49,308 bases of DNA from DASTSN01 sp035760665 (GCA_035760665.1 DASTSN010000061.1:1-49308); one strand, 5' to 3'; positions 18,887-26,051 are shown, counted from the stretch's first letter. Made by a program: numbers and translations. Notes: generated by a model from the letters alone, not told the origin.

Positions 18887-19058
18887 AAGCCCCCCACTCA
18901 ATTATTATACATTACAGCAAAGCCCGCGGGTGACAGCAGCAGCAGGACAGCTTGCAATTTTTAAAAAAAGCTGTATTTTAGAAAAAACGCAAGCAACAAT
19001 ACAAAATACGCAATTCATTTATGATAAAAATGAATTACATAAAATTGGTAATAGTTGA
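18510..19058 (+). CDS. Possible heptad-repeat coiled-coil protein encoded by the 21-bp array
   Basis: 182 residues: about 18 copies of the heptad M-T/A-I/V-L-K/R-H-K, then a 55-residue unique tail. Hydrophobic Met and Leu at a and d positions would make a regular coiled coil. In this frame the unit differences are conservative (Thr/Ala, Ile/Val, Lys/Arg). In the other open frame (GTG at 18,449; DDHLKTQ units) they are Asp/Gly, His/Arg and Leu/Phe. That favours this frame if either is translated. Against it: two minus-strand frames are open as well because the unit is a multiple of three without stops, no promoter was seen, and the tail runs through a block repeated elsewhere in the window. 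It may be purely non-coding satellite. Confidence 0.3.
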   Translation: MTILKHKMTVLRHKMTILRHKMAILKHKMAILKHKMTILRHKMAILKHKMAILRHKMAILKHKMTILRHKMTILRRKMAVLRHKMTVLRHKMAVLRHKMTILKHKMAVLKHKIAVLRHKMTILKHKSPPLNYYTLQQSPRVTAAAGQLAIFKKSCILEKTQATIQNTQFIYDKNELHKIGNS

Positions 19059-19092
19059 TTGTATTGCGTAAATTAAAGAGTTGGCGGTAATT
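18946..19092 (+). repeat. Intergenic block 1 of the accessory segment
   Basis: Shares its left part (18,946-19,000: GACAGCTTGCA..., AAAAAAGCTGTA..., ACGCAAGCAACAAT) and right part (19,064-19,092: TTGCGTAAATTAAAG...GCGGTAATT) with the block at 22,284-22,409. The parts are separated by about 60 unrelated bases. An imperfect inverted repeat joins them: ACGCAAGCAACAAT (18,987-19,000) with ATTGTATTGCGT (about 19,058-19,070). The layout resembles a recombination site with two arms (inference). Confidence 0.65.
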
Positions 19093-19094
19093 AT
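19080..19094. repeat. Left 15-bp inverted repeat of the three-gene operon
   Basis: GTTGGCGGTAATTAT. The reverse complement of 20,767-20,781 is GTTGGCGGTAGTTAT, identical at 14 of 15 positions. The pair encloses the membrane protein, GHKL ATPase and STAS-like genes and nothing else. Confidence 0.8.
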
Positions 19095-19108
19095 AAAATG
19101 ACACAATA

Positions 19109-19555
19109 ATGAATGACTATTCACTAACAAAAGACGCCTTGTTTGGCAATGGAAATTTAACTGGTATGCTTTTGATATTAATAATTTTAGTTTGTATAAA
19201 TATTCTTATTGAACTAATCCGTTTTGGAACTACACTTTATTTATCCAAGAAAGATAAAGACAATAAGCGACAACTCCTGATTGAAGAAAAAAGAATAAAG
19301 GTATCTGAGACCCTTTTCAAAAAATTAGATAACCTAACACTTTATGACAAATCAGAGGCTGACAAAATATTAAATGACTTGAAAGAAATTAGCTTGTATA
19401 TAACACAAAATAAGTTGTACATACCTAAGAAACTCAACTCTATTTCCAATGAGTTATTAGATTACTTTAAAAATGTATTGACAGATTTTAGACAGAAAAG
19501 TATAGAAAGAGAAACCGAACTATTCCAAAGATTTTGCGATGAATTTAATAAATAG
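19109..19555 (+). CDS. Single-pass membrane protein with coiled coil, unknown function (operon gene 1)
   Basis: 148 residues. One transmembrane helix at about 17-40 (LTGMLLILIILVCINILIEL), then a charged, helical, probably coiled-coil cytoplasmic part (KKDKDNKRQLLIEEKRIKV, ETLFKKLDNL, TDFRQKSIERETELF). No known domain recognised. The stop codon overlaps the start of the GHKL gene by 17 bases, so translation is probably coupled. Base composition is strongly AT-rich: the 60-base line at 19,141 that I counted is 14/60 G+C. Inferred: membrane anchor or sensor of the following ATPase. Confidence 0.8.
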   Translation: MNDYSLTKDALFGNGNLTGMLLILIILVCINILIELIRFGTTLYLSKKDKDNKRQLLIEEKRIKVSETLFKKLDNLTLYDKSEADKILNDLKEISLYITQNKLYIPKKLNSISNELLDYFKNVLTDFRQKSIERETELFQRFCDEFNK

Positions 19556-20483
19556 AAGAATAGTAGCACCAAAACATTTCCGTGCAAATTCAATCATTAA
19601 CTTCATTAATGACTGTCAAGACATTTATCGACTACCCAATACAAAAGAAAAAGGCTTTTTATTAGACCTTGGCAAAGTAAAGGAATGCACCATGATTGGT
19701 GTGTTATTAGTTTATAAGATAATAGAATTCTCTATTAAAAATAATTGTTTCAATAGCCCAATGTATCTTATGGATGTTCCATTCCGTGAAGCAATGGAGA
19801 AATATGGATTCACAAAGTTAATTCTGACTTATCTTGCTGACAAAGACGTTGCTGAGAAAGAATTTGCTAATTTAAAGATTTCGGTTAGCGACAACTTTAT
19901 TATTGCTCCACAAGCACTGTTACGGAATGACAAATACAGCTCTGATTTATTGAATAAAAAGTATCTGCCACAAATACAACAATACTATTCATTTAACGAG
20001 AAGGCTGTTACAATGATTTTTCTATGCTTTAGTGAGATATTATTAAATTTTTGGGAGCACGCAGTAGACGATACTCAATCAATAATTGTAGCAAATGGCA
20101 ATAAATCGAATATTGAAATTGCGTGTGTTGACAATGGCAAAGGAATACTTACTACTTTGAAATTAGCCGGCAAAGAGCAAAAGGACAATCTTTCGACACT
20201 TATGTCTGCTGTCGAAAAAGGTGTAACGTCTAAAGATTTATCAAACCATATGGGTTATGGATTATGGATTATTGACCAAATTGCAGACAAAACAAAGGGT
20301 CGTTTTCATTTATATTCTGAAGGCTGCTACTACTTTAGGGAATTCGGTAAAGTGAAAAGCGGTAAGTGTGGGCATTGGCAAGGGACAATTGTTTATCTTT
20401 CCATACCATTGAGAAAACCAATTACATTAGCGGACATTGAAACACCAAAAAACGATAACAATCTTCAAATTAAATGGATATGA
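19539..20483 (+). CDS. GHKL-type ATPase with possible STAS-like N-terminus (operon gene 2)
   Basis: 314 residues. The C-terminal half is a histidine-kinase-like (GHKL) ATP-binding domain: N-box EILLNFWEHA (Glu166, Asn170, His174), G1 box DNGKG (198-202), G2 box GYGLWII (239-245), closing strand GTIVYLSIP. There is no phosphoacceptor-His dimerisation domain, so it is not a classical sensor kinase; the fold is closest to anti-sigma-factor kinases of the SpoIIAB/RsbW group. The N-terminal 100 residues (GFLLDLGKVKECTMIGVLLVYKI in outline) have the strand-helix rhythm of a STAS or similar sandwich domain (inference). It overlaps the neighbours at both ends (17 and 10 bases), a tight three-gene operon. 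Likely role: a partner-switching regulator or an anti-phage/stress module. Confidence 0.82.
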   Translation: MNLINRRIVAPKHFRANSIINFINDCQDIYRLPNTKEKGFLLDLGKVKECTMIGVLLVYKIIEFSIKNNCFNSPMYLMDVPFREAMEKYGFTKLILTYLADKDVAEKEFANLKISVSDNFIIAPQALLRNDKYSSDLLNKKYLPQIQQYYSFNEKAVTMIFLCFSEILLNFWEHAVDDTQSIIVANGNKSNIEIACVDNGKGILTTLKLAGKEQKDNLSTLMSAVEKGVTSKDLSNHMGYGLWIIDQIADKTKGRFHLYSEGCYYFREFGKVKSGKCGHWQGTIVYLSIPLRKPITLADIETPKNDNNLQIKWI

Positions 20484-20770
20484 AAGAACTAAATTTATCA
20501 CAATACGGACCAATATTGAGCAGCAAGACTGCTGGTGAAGAGATTTATAACTTAATAAAAAATTCTTTGTCAAAGGAACAAAATATTACTATAAATCTTG
20601 AAAATATTAAATCAATGGCAACTTTCTGTGCCAAGCAAATTTTCGGTAAGCTATATATAGAGCTTGGCTCACAACAATTTTTTGACAGAATTACATTAAA
20701 AGGTGCAGACAACGATTTAAAGACAATTATTCAAATTGGTATTCAACATGCCTTAGAAGAACAAGAATAA
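20474..20770 (+). CDS. DUF4325 STAS-like protein (operon gene 3)
   Basis: 98 residues, or 96 if the second Met (20,480) is used. The pattern of an N-terminal GPILSSKTAGEEIY, a strand ITINLENIKSMATFCAKQIFGKLY and a C-terminal helix matches the STAS-like DUF4325 family as I know it. Known: DUF4325 proteins are often fused to or encoded beside GHKL ATPases. STAS proteins are the anti-anti-sigma partners phosphorylated by SpoIIAB-type kinases; no phosphorylatable Ser/Thr can be assigned with certainty here (Ser47 and Thr50 lie near the expected loop). The stop codon is part of the right inverted repeat at 20,767-20,781. Confidence 0.78.
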   Translation: MDMKELNLSQYGPILSSKTAGEEIYNLIKNSLSKEQNITINLENIKSMATFCAKQIFGKLYIELGSQQFFDRITLKGADNDLKTIIQIGIQHALEEQE

Positions 20771-20895
20771 CTACCGCCAACAACGGTTTTGCGTAATGGC
20801 GGGTGCATTGCATTGTATTACAATTTTTGGTAGGTTCAAGTGCAGTTCTTCGATTGAACCTTTTGTGCTAAAAATCCGCTACTACGCCAACCCCG
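20767..20895 (+). repeat. Intergenic block 2 (site after the three-gene operon)
   Basis: Contains the right 15-bp inverted repeat (20,767-20,781), then TTTTGCGTAATGGCGGG (about 20,787-20,803). That is complementary, with mismatches, to CCGCTACTACGCCAAC (about 20,877-20,892). Between the arms is a small hairpin, GGTTCAA at about 20,832 with TTGAACC at about 20,855. Two long arms around a foldable centre recall attC-type sites. The integron core GTTRRRY/RYYYAAC was not found, so it is not a standard attC. Confidence 0.6.
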
Positions 20896-20936
20896 AAAAC
20901 ATTACATACTATTACCAATCAACATTCACATATCAA

Positions 20937-21431
20937 ATGAGAATCTTAGTTTTTCTTGCGCTTCTGTTTCCGGCTTTAAGTTTTGGGCAGCAATATGCAT
21001 TAATTGATCCAGATTTAAAAATGCCCATTATTTACACAGATAGTGTCACTGTTGAGCAAATAGACAAAGGATTCTTCCCAATAGAAAACCTATCAATAGA
21101 CAGCCTGGTGGCAAACCTTAATTACTTAAAGGAAATTCTAAATGTTAGACAAAGAAGTAAACTGCAATCATTTGAATTGAAATCAAGTAATGTAACGATT
21201 TCTGTAAAAAGGGTTCCTTTTGCTTATGGAGACAGATATAAAGCGTCCATGAATTCCATTAGCAATGGACTGACAGCGGTCTACAACTTATTTAATTTAA
21301 ATATTAGCAACAAAAAGAATTCTCAGCATCTTGACAAAATGCTTAAGTATTTCAAATCAAATAAATCCTTTTTCAAAGAACCTAATGAGATTCATCCAAA
21401 GGTTTATAACATTGTTGTAATTCGGGATTAA
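20937..21431 (+). CDS. Secreted protein of unknown function
   Basis: 164 residues from the ATG at 20,937. The longer frame from 20,796 runs through the intergenic block and is rejected. A signal peptide is clear (MRILVFLALLFPALSFGQQ). The mature part has no recognised domain: a DPDLKMPIIYTDSVTVEQI segment, a helix around LVANLNYLKEILNVRQR, and a beta-rich part with SSNVTISVKRVPFAYGD. AT-rich like its neighbours. It sits alone between two intergenic blocks (20,767-20,895 and 21,436-21,630), as a single-gene cassette would. Confidence 0.7.
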   Translation: MRILVFLALLFPALSFGQQYALIDPDLKMPIIYTDSVTVEQIDKGFFPIENLSIDSLVANLNYLKEILNVRQRSKLQSFELKSSNVTISVKRVPFAYGDRYKASMNSISNGLTAVYNLFNLNISNKKNSQHLDKMLKYFKSNKSFFKEPNEIHPKVYNIVVIRD

Positions 21432-21435
21432 TAAA

Positions 21436-21630
21436 CAGCGGTTACATTCCGGGTTGGCAATAGGCTGCCGACGGAATAACAATCGGCAGTTTTGCTACTA
21501 TCAGCTACTATCGGGCTTGACCGAATTCTATTTGGCTATTAGTTGTTAACTTCAACATCAGTTTTTCAATCGGCTTCAGTTACCGGGCAGGCATTTATAA
21601 AATACCAGCCCCGCGGCAGGCCCTGCTGTG
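21436..21630 (+). repeat. Intergenic block 3
   Basis: Begins right after the preceding stop with GCGGTTACATTCC and GGTTGGCAATAGGCTG, the core shared with the blocks at 22,903 and 23,989. It contains the inverted pair CTGCCGA/TCGGCAG (21,465-21,490 region). It ends with a 40-base segment at 21,585-21,624 (including ATAAAATACCAGCCCCGC) that recurs at 22,979-23,018 with three differences. Confidence 0.7.
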
Positions 21631-21677
21631 AGCTGCAAGCTTGTAGATGTGTTTTGGTCACAGAAATACACTATACC

Positions 21678-22223
21678 ATGAAAAGACACATTATTTTAAT
21701 CATTTTTTGTTTGATGATACTTACGTCACAAGCACAAGTGACCAACTCCTCTTATGTTAATAACTATGGAGAGAAAGTATTACAGCTTTCCATCATAGTG
21801 CCATTAGACAAAATGGCTGCATGGGAACTTTTTACAACAGATGAAGGTTTAAAAAAATGGATAGCACCAGTTGCGAAAATTGATATGAAAGTAGGTGGTA
21901 GTATTATTACCAACTACGACAAGACAAAAACCATTGAAGACAGCACGTCTATTAAACTGGATATCATCAATTATATTCAGCAGGAACTACTAACGCTGAA
22001 AGTTAATCTTAATAATAATTTTCCACCATCGACAATCAGGGAAGACAAAAATTTACAAGAGGTTATACAGTTTATTAGTGCAGGAAAAGGCAGGACAAAA
22101 ATTGTTTCGAATATGATTGGCTGGGGCCACGGAAGTGACTGGGATAAAGTGTATGCATTCTTTGAAAAGGGCAATACATGGACATACGAAGAGGTTTTAA
22201 AACTGTTCAAAAAACAACAGTGA
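21678..22223 (+). CDS. Secreted SRPBCC (AHSA1/START-like) domain protein
   Basis: 181 residues from the ATG at 21,678; the signal peptide is MKRHIILIIFCLMILTSQAQ. Upstream in-frame codons belong to the intergenic block. The mature part fits the SRPBCC/AHSA1 layout: a first strand (KVLQLSIIVPLDKMAAWELF), the typical TDEGLKKWIAPVAKIDMKVGG, and a last helix starting GSDWDKVYAFFEKGNTWTY. Known: this fold binds hydrophobic ligands in a helix-grip cavity. An exported member is less usual. Ligand unknown. Confidence 0.8.
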   Translation: MKRHIILIIFCLMILTSQAQVTNSSYVNNYGEKVLQLSIIVPLDKMAAWELFTTDEGLKKWIAPVAKIDMKVGGSIITNYDKTKTIEDSTSIKLDIINYIQQELLTLKVNLNNNFPPSTIREDKNLQEVIQFISAGKGRTKIVSNMIGWGHGSDWDKVYAFFEKGNTWTYEEVLKLFKKQQ

Positions 22224-22283
22224 ACCTGATAAGCTGATTTTTATCGCTTAATTTCTACAAATGATGAAAATGCCAGGAGGCAG

Positions 22284-22409
22284 GCCAGCCTGCATTTTTT
22301 GAAAAAAGCTGTAATTTGAAAGAACGCACTACAATGTTGAGGAGAAGCAAGGATGTAATAATTGCAGTTAACGGATAGTGTTGCGTAAATGAAAGTATTA
22401 GCGGTCATT
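22284..22409 (+). repeat. Intergenic block 4 (second copy of block 1)
   Basis: Left part 22,284-22,335 (GCCAGCCTGCA..., AAAAAAGCTGTA..., ACGCACTACAAT) and right part 22,381-22,409 (TTGCGTAAATGAAAG...GCGGTCATT) align with 18,946-19,092, while the bases between them do not. The arms again pair: ACGCA-CTACAAT with ATAGTGTTGCGT. The arm sequence has changed between copies yet stays pairable, which hints at a structural role. Confidence 0.65.
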
Positions 22410-22451
22410 TTAAAAAGAGTAATCTGCCAAAATAATAAAAGGAATAACCAA

Positions 22452-22844
22452 ATGGCAAAATTAGATACAGTAATAGCGGTCAAAGACGTAGATGCCAGTG
22501 CAAAATGGTATGAACAAATATTTGGATTCAAAAATTCATCTCCGGAAGGACATGGTTTTGCAGTTCTAAAATCTGCAACAGATGAAATCGTTCTATTACT
22601 TCATCAATGGGAAATGGATGATCATCCAACAATGTCAGACAGAAGTATTACTCCGGGAAATGGGTTAATGCTTTACTTTAGGACAAAGAATATGAACACA
22701 ATATATGAGAGGGCTATACAAACGGGTTGTGAAATCGAAGAAGATATTCATTTAAACCCAAAACCGATGAAAAAAGAATTTTCTTTTCGTGATCCCGATG
22801 GTTATTATTTAACGGTAAGTGAATTTCACGACTTTAGAGGTTAA
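22452..22844 (+). CDS. VOC family (glyoxalase/bleomycin-resistance-like) protein
   Basis: 130 residues from the ATG at 22,452 (MAKLDTVIAVKDVDASAKWY); the longer frame reads through block 4. Two beta-alpha-beta-beta-beta modules are visible: the first with AKWYEQIFGF, the second ending FSFRDPDGYYLTVSEF, the commonest closing motif of the superfamily. The first-module metal His is absent (Val-Lys instead), so a metal-dependent glyoxalase I activity is unlikely. Known members bind toxins or catalyse varied reactions. VOC genes are frequent cargo in gene cassettes, which fits the setting. Confidence 0.85.
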   Translation: MAKLDTVIAVKDVDASAKWYEQIFGFKNSSPEGHGFAVLKSATDEIVLLLHQWEMDDHPTMSDRSITPGNGLMLYFRTKNMNTIYERAIQTGCEIEEDIHLNPKPMKKEFSFRDPDGYYLTVSEFHDFRG

Positions 22845-22902
22845 GTAAATATGAAGTTTCCATTTTGCAACCTTTGACAAAAATGAGATTGAAAACAACG
22901 AA

Positions 22903-23045
22903 CCGCTAACATTGCGTTGGCAATATGGCAGGGGCGACGAAGATATGATTACTTTTATTCGCTAGTCAGCTACGCCCGGGGCGGGCAGTTATAAAATACC
23001 AGCCCCGCAGCAGGCCCTAACGCTGGTGGCAATGCGTTGTGGCGT
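22903..23045 (+). repeat. Intergenic block 5
   Basis: Starts with CCGCTAACATTGC and GTTGGCAATATGGCAGG (22,903-22,934). It carries the second copy of the 40-base segment (22,979-23,018) and ends with a degenerate second core TAACGCTGGTGGCAATGCG at about 23,017-23,035. It therefore has one core at each end, as expected for a bounded recombination site (inference). Confidence 0.65.
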
Positions 23046-23069
23046 TCACTGTTTAATAGATATTCCTAC

Positions 23070-23981
23070 ATGAAGCATGTAAAAACAATTCTTTTTTTAG
23101 GTTCGCTTATTTTCTTTAACGTAACGATCGGGCAAATCATTCAGAAAGGTAAAGGCAAAGTAAAAAATGAAACTTTCTCCTATTCTTATATAGCGCCTGC
23201 ACAAGAAATAAAAGGCATTCTTATTCTTTTACCCGGTTGGGGCGAAAGCACGCAAAGCATTTATGAAAAAACAAAACTACCTTATCTCTTATTACAAAAA
23301 GATTTTGTAACCGTAGTCCCGGAATTACATCAAACCTTGTTTGCAGACGATTATACGATTGCAGAAATAAATGAGCTGATCAAACTGCAGCTGGAACGAT
23401 ATAATTCAAAAAACACTGACCTTATCATTGGGGGTTTATCAGCAGGTGGCGCAATTGCAATTCATTATGCTGAATATATTTTGAATACTGACACAACTGT
23501 AAAGTTGAAAGCTGTTTTTGCCATAGACCCGCCGTTGGATTTGAACCGAATGTATACTTCTGCTGAAAACAAAATTAGCTATAACTGCAAAAGCAAACTT
23601 ATTCGAAAAGAAGGTTCTTTTATCAAGAATTACTTGCTGCGTGCATTAGGAGGTTCTCCTCAGGAAAAGCCTGGTGCGTATGTAAAATATTCTGCTTATT
23701 CTGCAAATGCACAAGATGGCGGCAATGCAGGAGTACTTAAAAAAATACCTATTAGATTATACAGTGAACCGGATTTGGAATTTGTGAGAAAAACGTATTG
23801 CGACGAATTGCAGTACGAAGACATAAACGCTGTTGATTTAGAAAAAATGAACATATTTCTTAAAAGTATTGGCAACGACAAATCTGAATATATAACTACA
23901 AAGGGAAAGGGTTTTCATAGCTGGAACATACTCGAGCCAATAGACTGTGTGAACTGGATTTTAAAAAATATTGGTGAATGA
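23070..23981 (+). CDS. Secreted alpha/beta hydrolase
   Basis: 303 residues from the ATG at 23,070 (signal peptide MKHVKTILFLGSLIFFNVTIGQ). Seen: an oxyanion-side LILLPGWGEST strand-turn, the nucleophile elbow GGLSAGG with Ser124, an acidic candidate in LYSEPDLEF, and a catalytic His in GKGFHSWNIL close to the C-terminus. Overall alpha/beta-hydrolase order is intact. The substrate cannot be told; weak similarity in layout to esterases of the dienelactone-hydrolase or PHB-depolymerase type. Bounded by blocks 5 and 6 as a single-gene unit. Confidence 0.82.
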   Translation: MKHVKTILFLGSLIFFNVTIGQIIQKGKGKVKNETFSYSYIAPAQEIKGILILLPGWGESTQSIYEKTKLPYLLLQKDFVTVVPELHQTLFADDYTIAEINELIKLQLERYNSKNTDLIIGGLSAGGAIAIHYAEYILNTDTTVKLKAVFAIDPPLDLNRMYTSAENKISYNCKSKLIRKEGSFIKNYLLRALGGSPQEKPGAYVKYSAYSANAQDGGNAGVLKKIPIRLYSEPDLEFVRKTYCDELQYEDINAVDLEKMNIFLKSIGNDKSEYITTKGKGFHSWNILEPIDCVNWILKNIGE

Positions 23982-23988
23982 TAGCACT

Positions 23989-24020
23989 GCCCCCAACAAA
24001 TGTATTGGCAATAGCGGGGC
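23989..24020 (+). repeat. Intergenic block 6 core
   Basis: GCCCCCAACAAATG followed by TATTGGCAATAGCGGGGC, the same core as at 21,436 and 22,903. Its ends are complementary (GCCCC with GGGGC). A second TTTGCCAATGCCC, in inverted sense, lies at about 24,045. This is the last member of the series; beyond it the sequence turns GC-richer. Confidence 0.65.
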
Positions 24021-24175
24021 TGTTCAATCAATGAATACCCTGCCTTTGCCAATGCCCGAACCTTGCCCCTATTTTGCATTTCCGTACCGAACAAACTGTT
24101 AAAGTAACGATTGTCCACCCTTGCGGTGCAGCGCTGCAGGGTTTTTGGTGATCATATGCTGAAACCAACACCTGT

Positions 24176-24724
24176 ATGGCAAAACCGGTTTTCTTTGTCC
24201 TCCTGTTCAATATGCTCTTTGCCGCCGGCCACGCACAGAAGGGCATAGCCAGCCTGGGCATCCGGGCATCGGCGCCGGTACCCCTGTTCCAGCAAGACCG
24301 GGGCTTGGGGTTTTCGCTGACCGGTGCGTATGGCATTAGCCAATCCGGGCAGCTGACCCTTTCGGCAGGCTTTTCGAAATGGAAAGCAACAAACAGCATC
24401 GAAACAGGGGATGTTACCACCCGGCTTGTTCCTGTTTTGATCGGGTATAAACAGGCCCTCCATCAATTCTTTATCGAACCCCGGCTGGGCATTGGCGAGT
24501 TAGGTGGTACCATTGTCAAAAACGGCGATCGGCAAAGACCCTCCGTTGCAGCCTTGTTTGGCGCGGTGAACGCCGGCTACACCTTTCAGCGCTTTACCGC
24601 CGGCATCGGCTTTTTAACGGCACATGGCATTGAAAACTCCTCGGCTGGTATTTGGTACAATAAAAACGTTCATTATACCAGCATTTTTGTGGGTTATACG
24701 TTGTGGCGCAGCCGGGGCCATTAG
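24176..24724 (+). CDS. Outer-membrane beta-barrel protein, small
   Basis: 182 residues with signal peptide (MAKPVFFVLLFNMLFAAGHAQ). The mature part alternates polar and hydrophobic residues in about eight strands (LGFSLTGAYGI, LTLSAGFSKW, RLVPVLIGYKQAL, FFIEPRLGIGEL, AALFGAVNAGYTF, FTAGIGFLTAH, HYTSIFVGYTLW). This is typical of OmpW/OmpX-like or porin-family barrels, and it ends in an aromatic strand. GC content is visibly higher than in the genes just upstream, marking the right border of the accessory segment. Function unknown. Confidence 0.78.
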   Translation: MAKPVFFVLLFNMLFAAGHAQKGIASLGIRASAPVPLFQQDRGLGFSLTGAYGISQSGQLTLSAGFSKWKATNSIETGDVTTRLVPVLIGYKQALHQFFIEPRLGIGELGGTIVKNGDRQRPSVAALFGAVNAGYTFQRFTAGIGFLTAHGIENSSAGIWYNKNVHYTSIFVGYTLWRSRGH

Positions 24725-24899
24725 CCCTGCCGGGCAAACAGCCCGATGAATGCAGTACAAAGCTGTTGCAAAAAGCGCTGTGCTATTTCAGCATAAAAAA
24801 AACTATTTTCAGCCCGGATACAAAACGTAATTCAATCACCGGCGCTTATCCGTACCAGCGGAAAGCTAACGGACCACCTGTAACCCCCTTTAACACTGT

Positions 24900-25373
24900 A
24901 TGAAAAAAATTAGTTTGTTCCTGGCCATGAGTTATGGCCTGCTGCAGGCCGCCAGCGGTCAGTCCCTCTCGTTTCAAGAAATTATCAAAGCCGTCAAAAC
25001 GGGGCAGGGAAAACCCGTGTACAACTATGCTAAGCAAAAAGGCATGATGGGCGAAGGTTTAAAAGTAGGTAAAGAAGTGGACTACGCCACGCAGGATGTA
25101 GATAAAGAATACACGGTAGGCATCTACTACGCCCGGGTTTATGACAAGAATTTTTTTACCTGGAGTTTAGAGATTGACTCCTTTGTCACCACGCACCGCA
25201 TCCAGGCCATCTACACCGTTCCGGCAGCGGAACACACCCGGATTAAAAAATACCTGGCTACAAATAAATACACAAAAACCCAGCGCTATGACGCGGAGTA
25301 CTGGGAAAAAGACGGCATCGTGGTGGAGTTTTCCACGAACCTGGACGAAGTATTGGTGTATGTAAAACTATAA
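24900..25373 (+). CDS. Secreted protein of unknown function
   Basis: 157 residues, signal peptide MKKISLFLAMSYGLLQAASG. The mature domain starts with SFQEIIKAVKTGQGKPVYNYAKQKGMMGEG and continues as an alpha/beta mixture ending in a beta-rich YWEKDGIVVEFSTNLDEVLVYVKL. The end is reminiscent of small immunity-like or SH3-like export proteins, but no family is recognised. The next gene is convergent, 42 bases away. Confidence 0.7.
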   Translation: MKKISLFLAMSYGLLQAASGQSLSFQEIIKAVKTGQGKPVYNYAKQKGMMGEGLKVGKEVDYATQDVDKEYTVGIYYARVYDKNFFTWSLEIDSFVTTHRIQAIYTVPAAEHTRIKKYLATNKYTKTQRYDAEYWEKDGIVVEFSTNLDEVLVYVKL

Positions 25374-25415
25374 TGCTGCCACCCGTATGCGCCGCCTTCA
25401 TCTACAAGAAACGGT

Positions 25416-26051
25416 TCAGGCAATTTTTTGCGGGGGTATGCCCGGCTTGGCATAGCTGTAACGCCCGGCAGCTTGTGTATGATAATAGCTGTCGGTACCA
25501 TTGCTGCAAAGGGAGCCGGCCTGCTGCAGGTCGATAAACCCATCGGGGCACAGGAAATCGCCTTCCAGTTTCACCCATTCAATTTTACCAATCACCAGGA
25601 AGGTATTGTTGAGCCGGATGGGGATGATCTCCTGCAAGGACAGGGCATATTTTACCGGGCTTTCTTTTACAAAGGGTGCGGTAAACGGCGCAACAAACTC
25701 GGCCGTGAGGCCCACGGCATCAAACTCACTCACTTCCTCCGGGTACTTGGCGCTGGACTGGTGGGCTTTTTCCAGCCAGGCAGCCTGTATGTGGTTAATG
25801 CTGTACACACCGGTAGCTTCTATATTGGCAAGCGTGTGCGGCGCCGCCTTGCGCGGCCGGTTGATGTAGCCCACGAGGGCCGGGTCGGAACCAATATGGA
25901 CGATGCTGCTGAAGACGCCCAGGTTGGTACGGCCGTTGCTGTCGGTAGTGCCGATGAGGCTTACGGATTTAAACCCCGTGAGGCTGTTAATAAAGTTGGC
26001 GCGGTAAAACCGTTCCCAGGATGTAATGTCGGCGCTGCTGAAGGTAGCCAT
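25416..26051 (-). CDS. Flavin reductase family protein (FMN-binding split barrel)
   Basis: 211 residues. Fits the flavin reductase-like split-barrel family: an N-terminal strand (GFKSVSLIGTTDSNGRTNLGVFSS) that binds FMN phosphate, PALVGYINRPRKAAPHTLANI, and GVYSINHI with a following helix. Known: these proteins bind FMN or F420 and reduce flavins with NAD(P)H, or act as related oxidoreductases. Here it may supply reduced flavin to a monooxygenase, but no partner is nearby. Start at 26,051 (MATFSSADITSWERFY) looks natural. Confidence 0.87.
   Translation of the reverse strand: MATFSSADITSWERFYRANFINSLTGFKSVSLIGTTDSNGRTNLGVFSSIVHIGSDPALVGYINRPRKAAPHTLANIEATGVYSINHIQAAWLEKAHQSSAKYPEEVSEFDAVGLTAEFVAPFTAPFVKESPVKYALSLQEIIPIRLNNTFLVIGKIEWVKLEGDFLCPDGFIDLQQAGSLCSNGTDSYYHTQAAGRYSYAKPGIPPQKIA

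Noticed and set aside
18370..18901. Two minus-strand frames through the 21-bp array and a GTG-started + frame (18,449-18,964)
   Set aside because: Open only because the unit length is a multiple of three with no stop. The unit-to-unit changes are less conservative than in the ATG-rich + frame.
20767..20895. Standard integron attC site
   Set aside because: No GTTRRRY/RYYYAAC cores and no integrase gene in the window. Only the general two-arm layout is similar.
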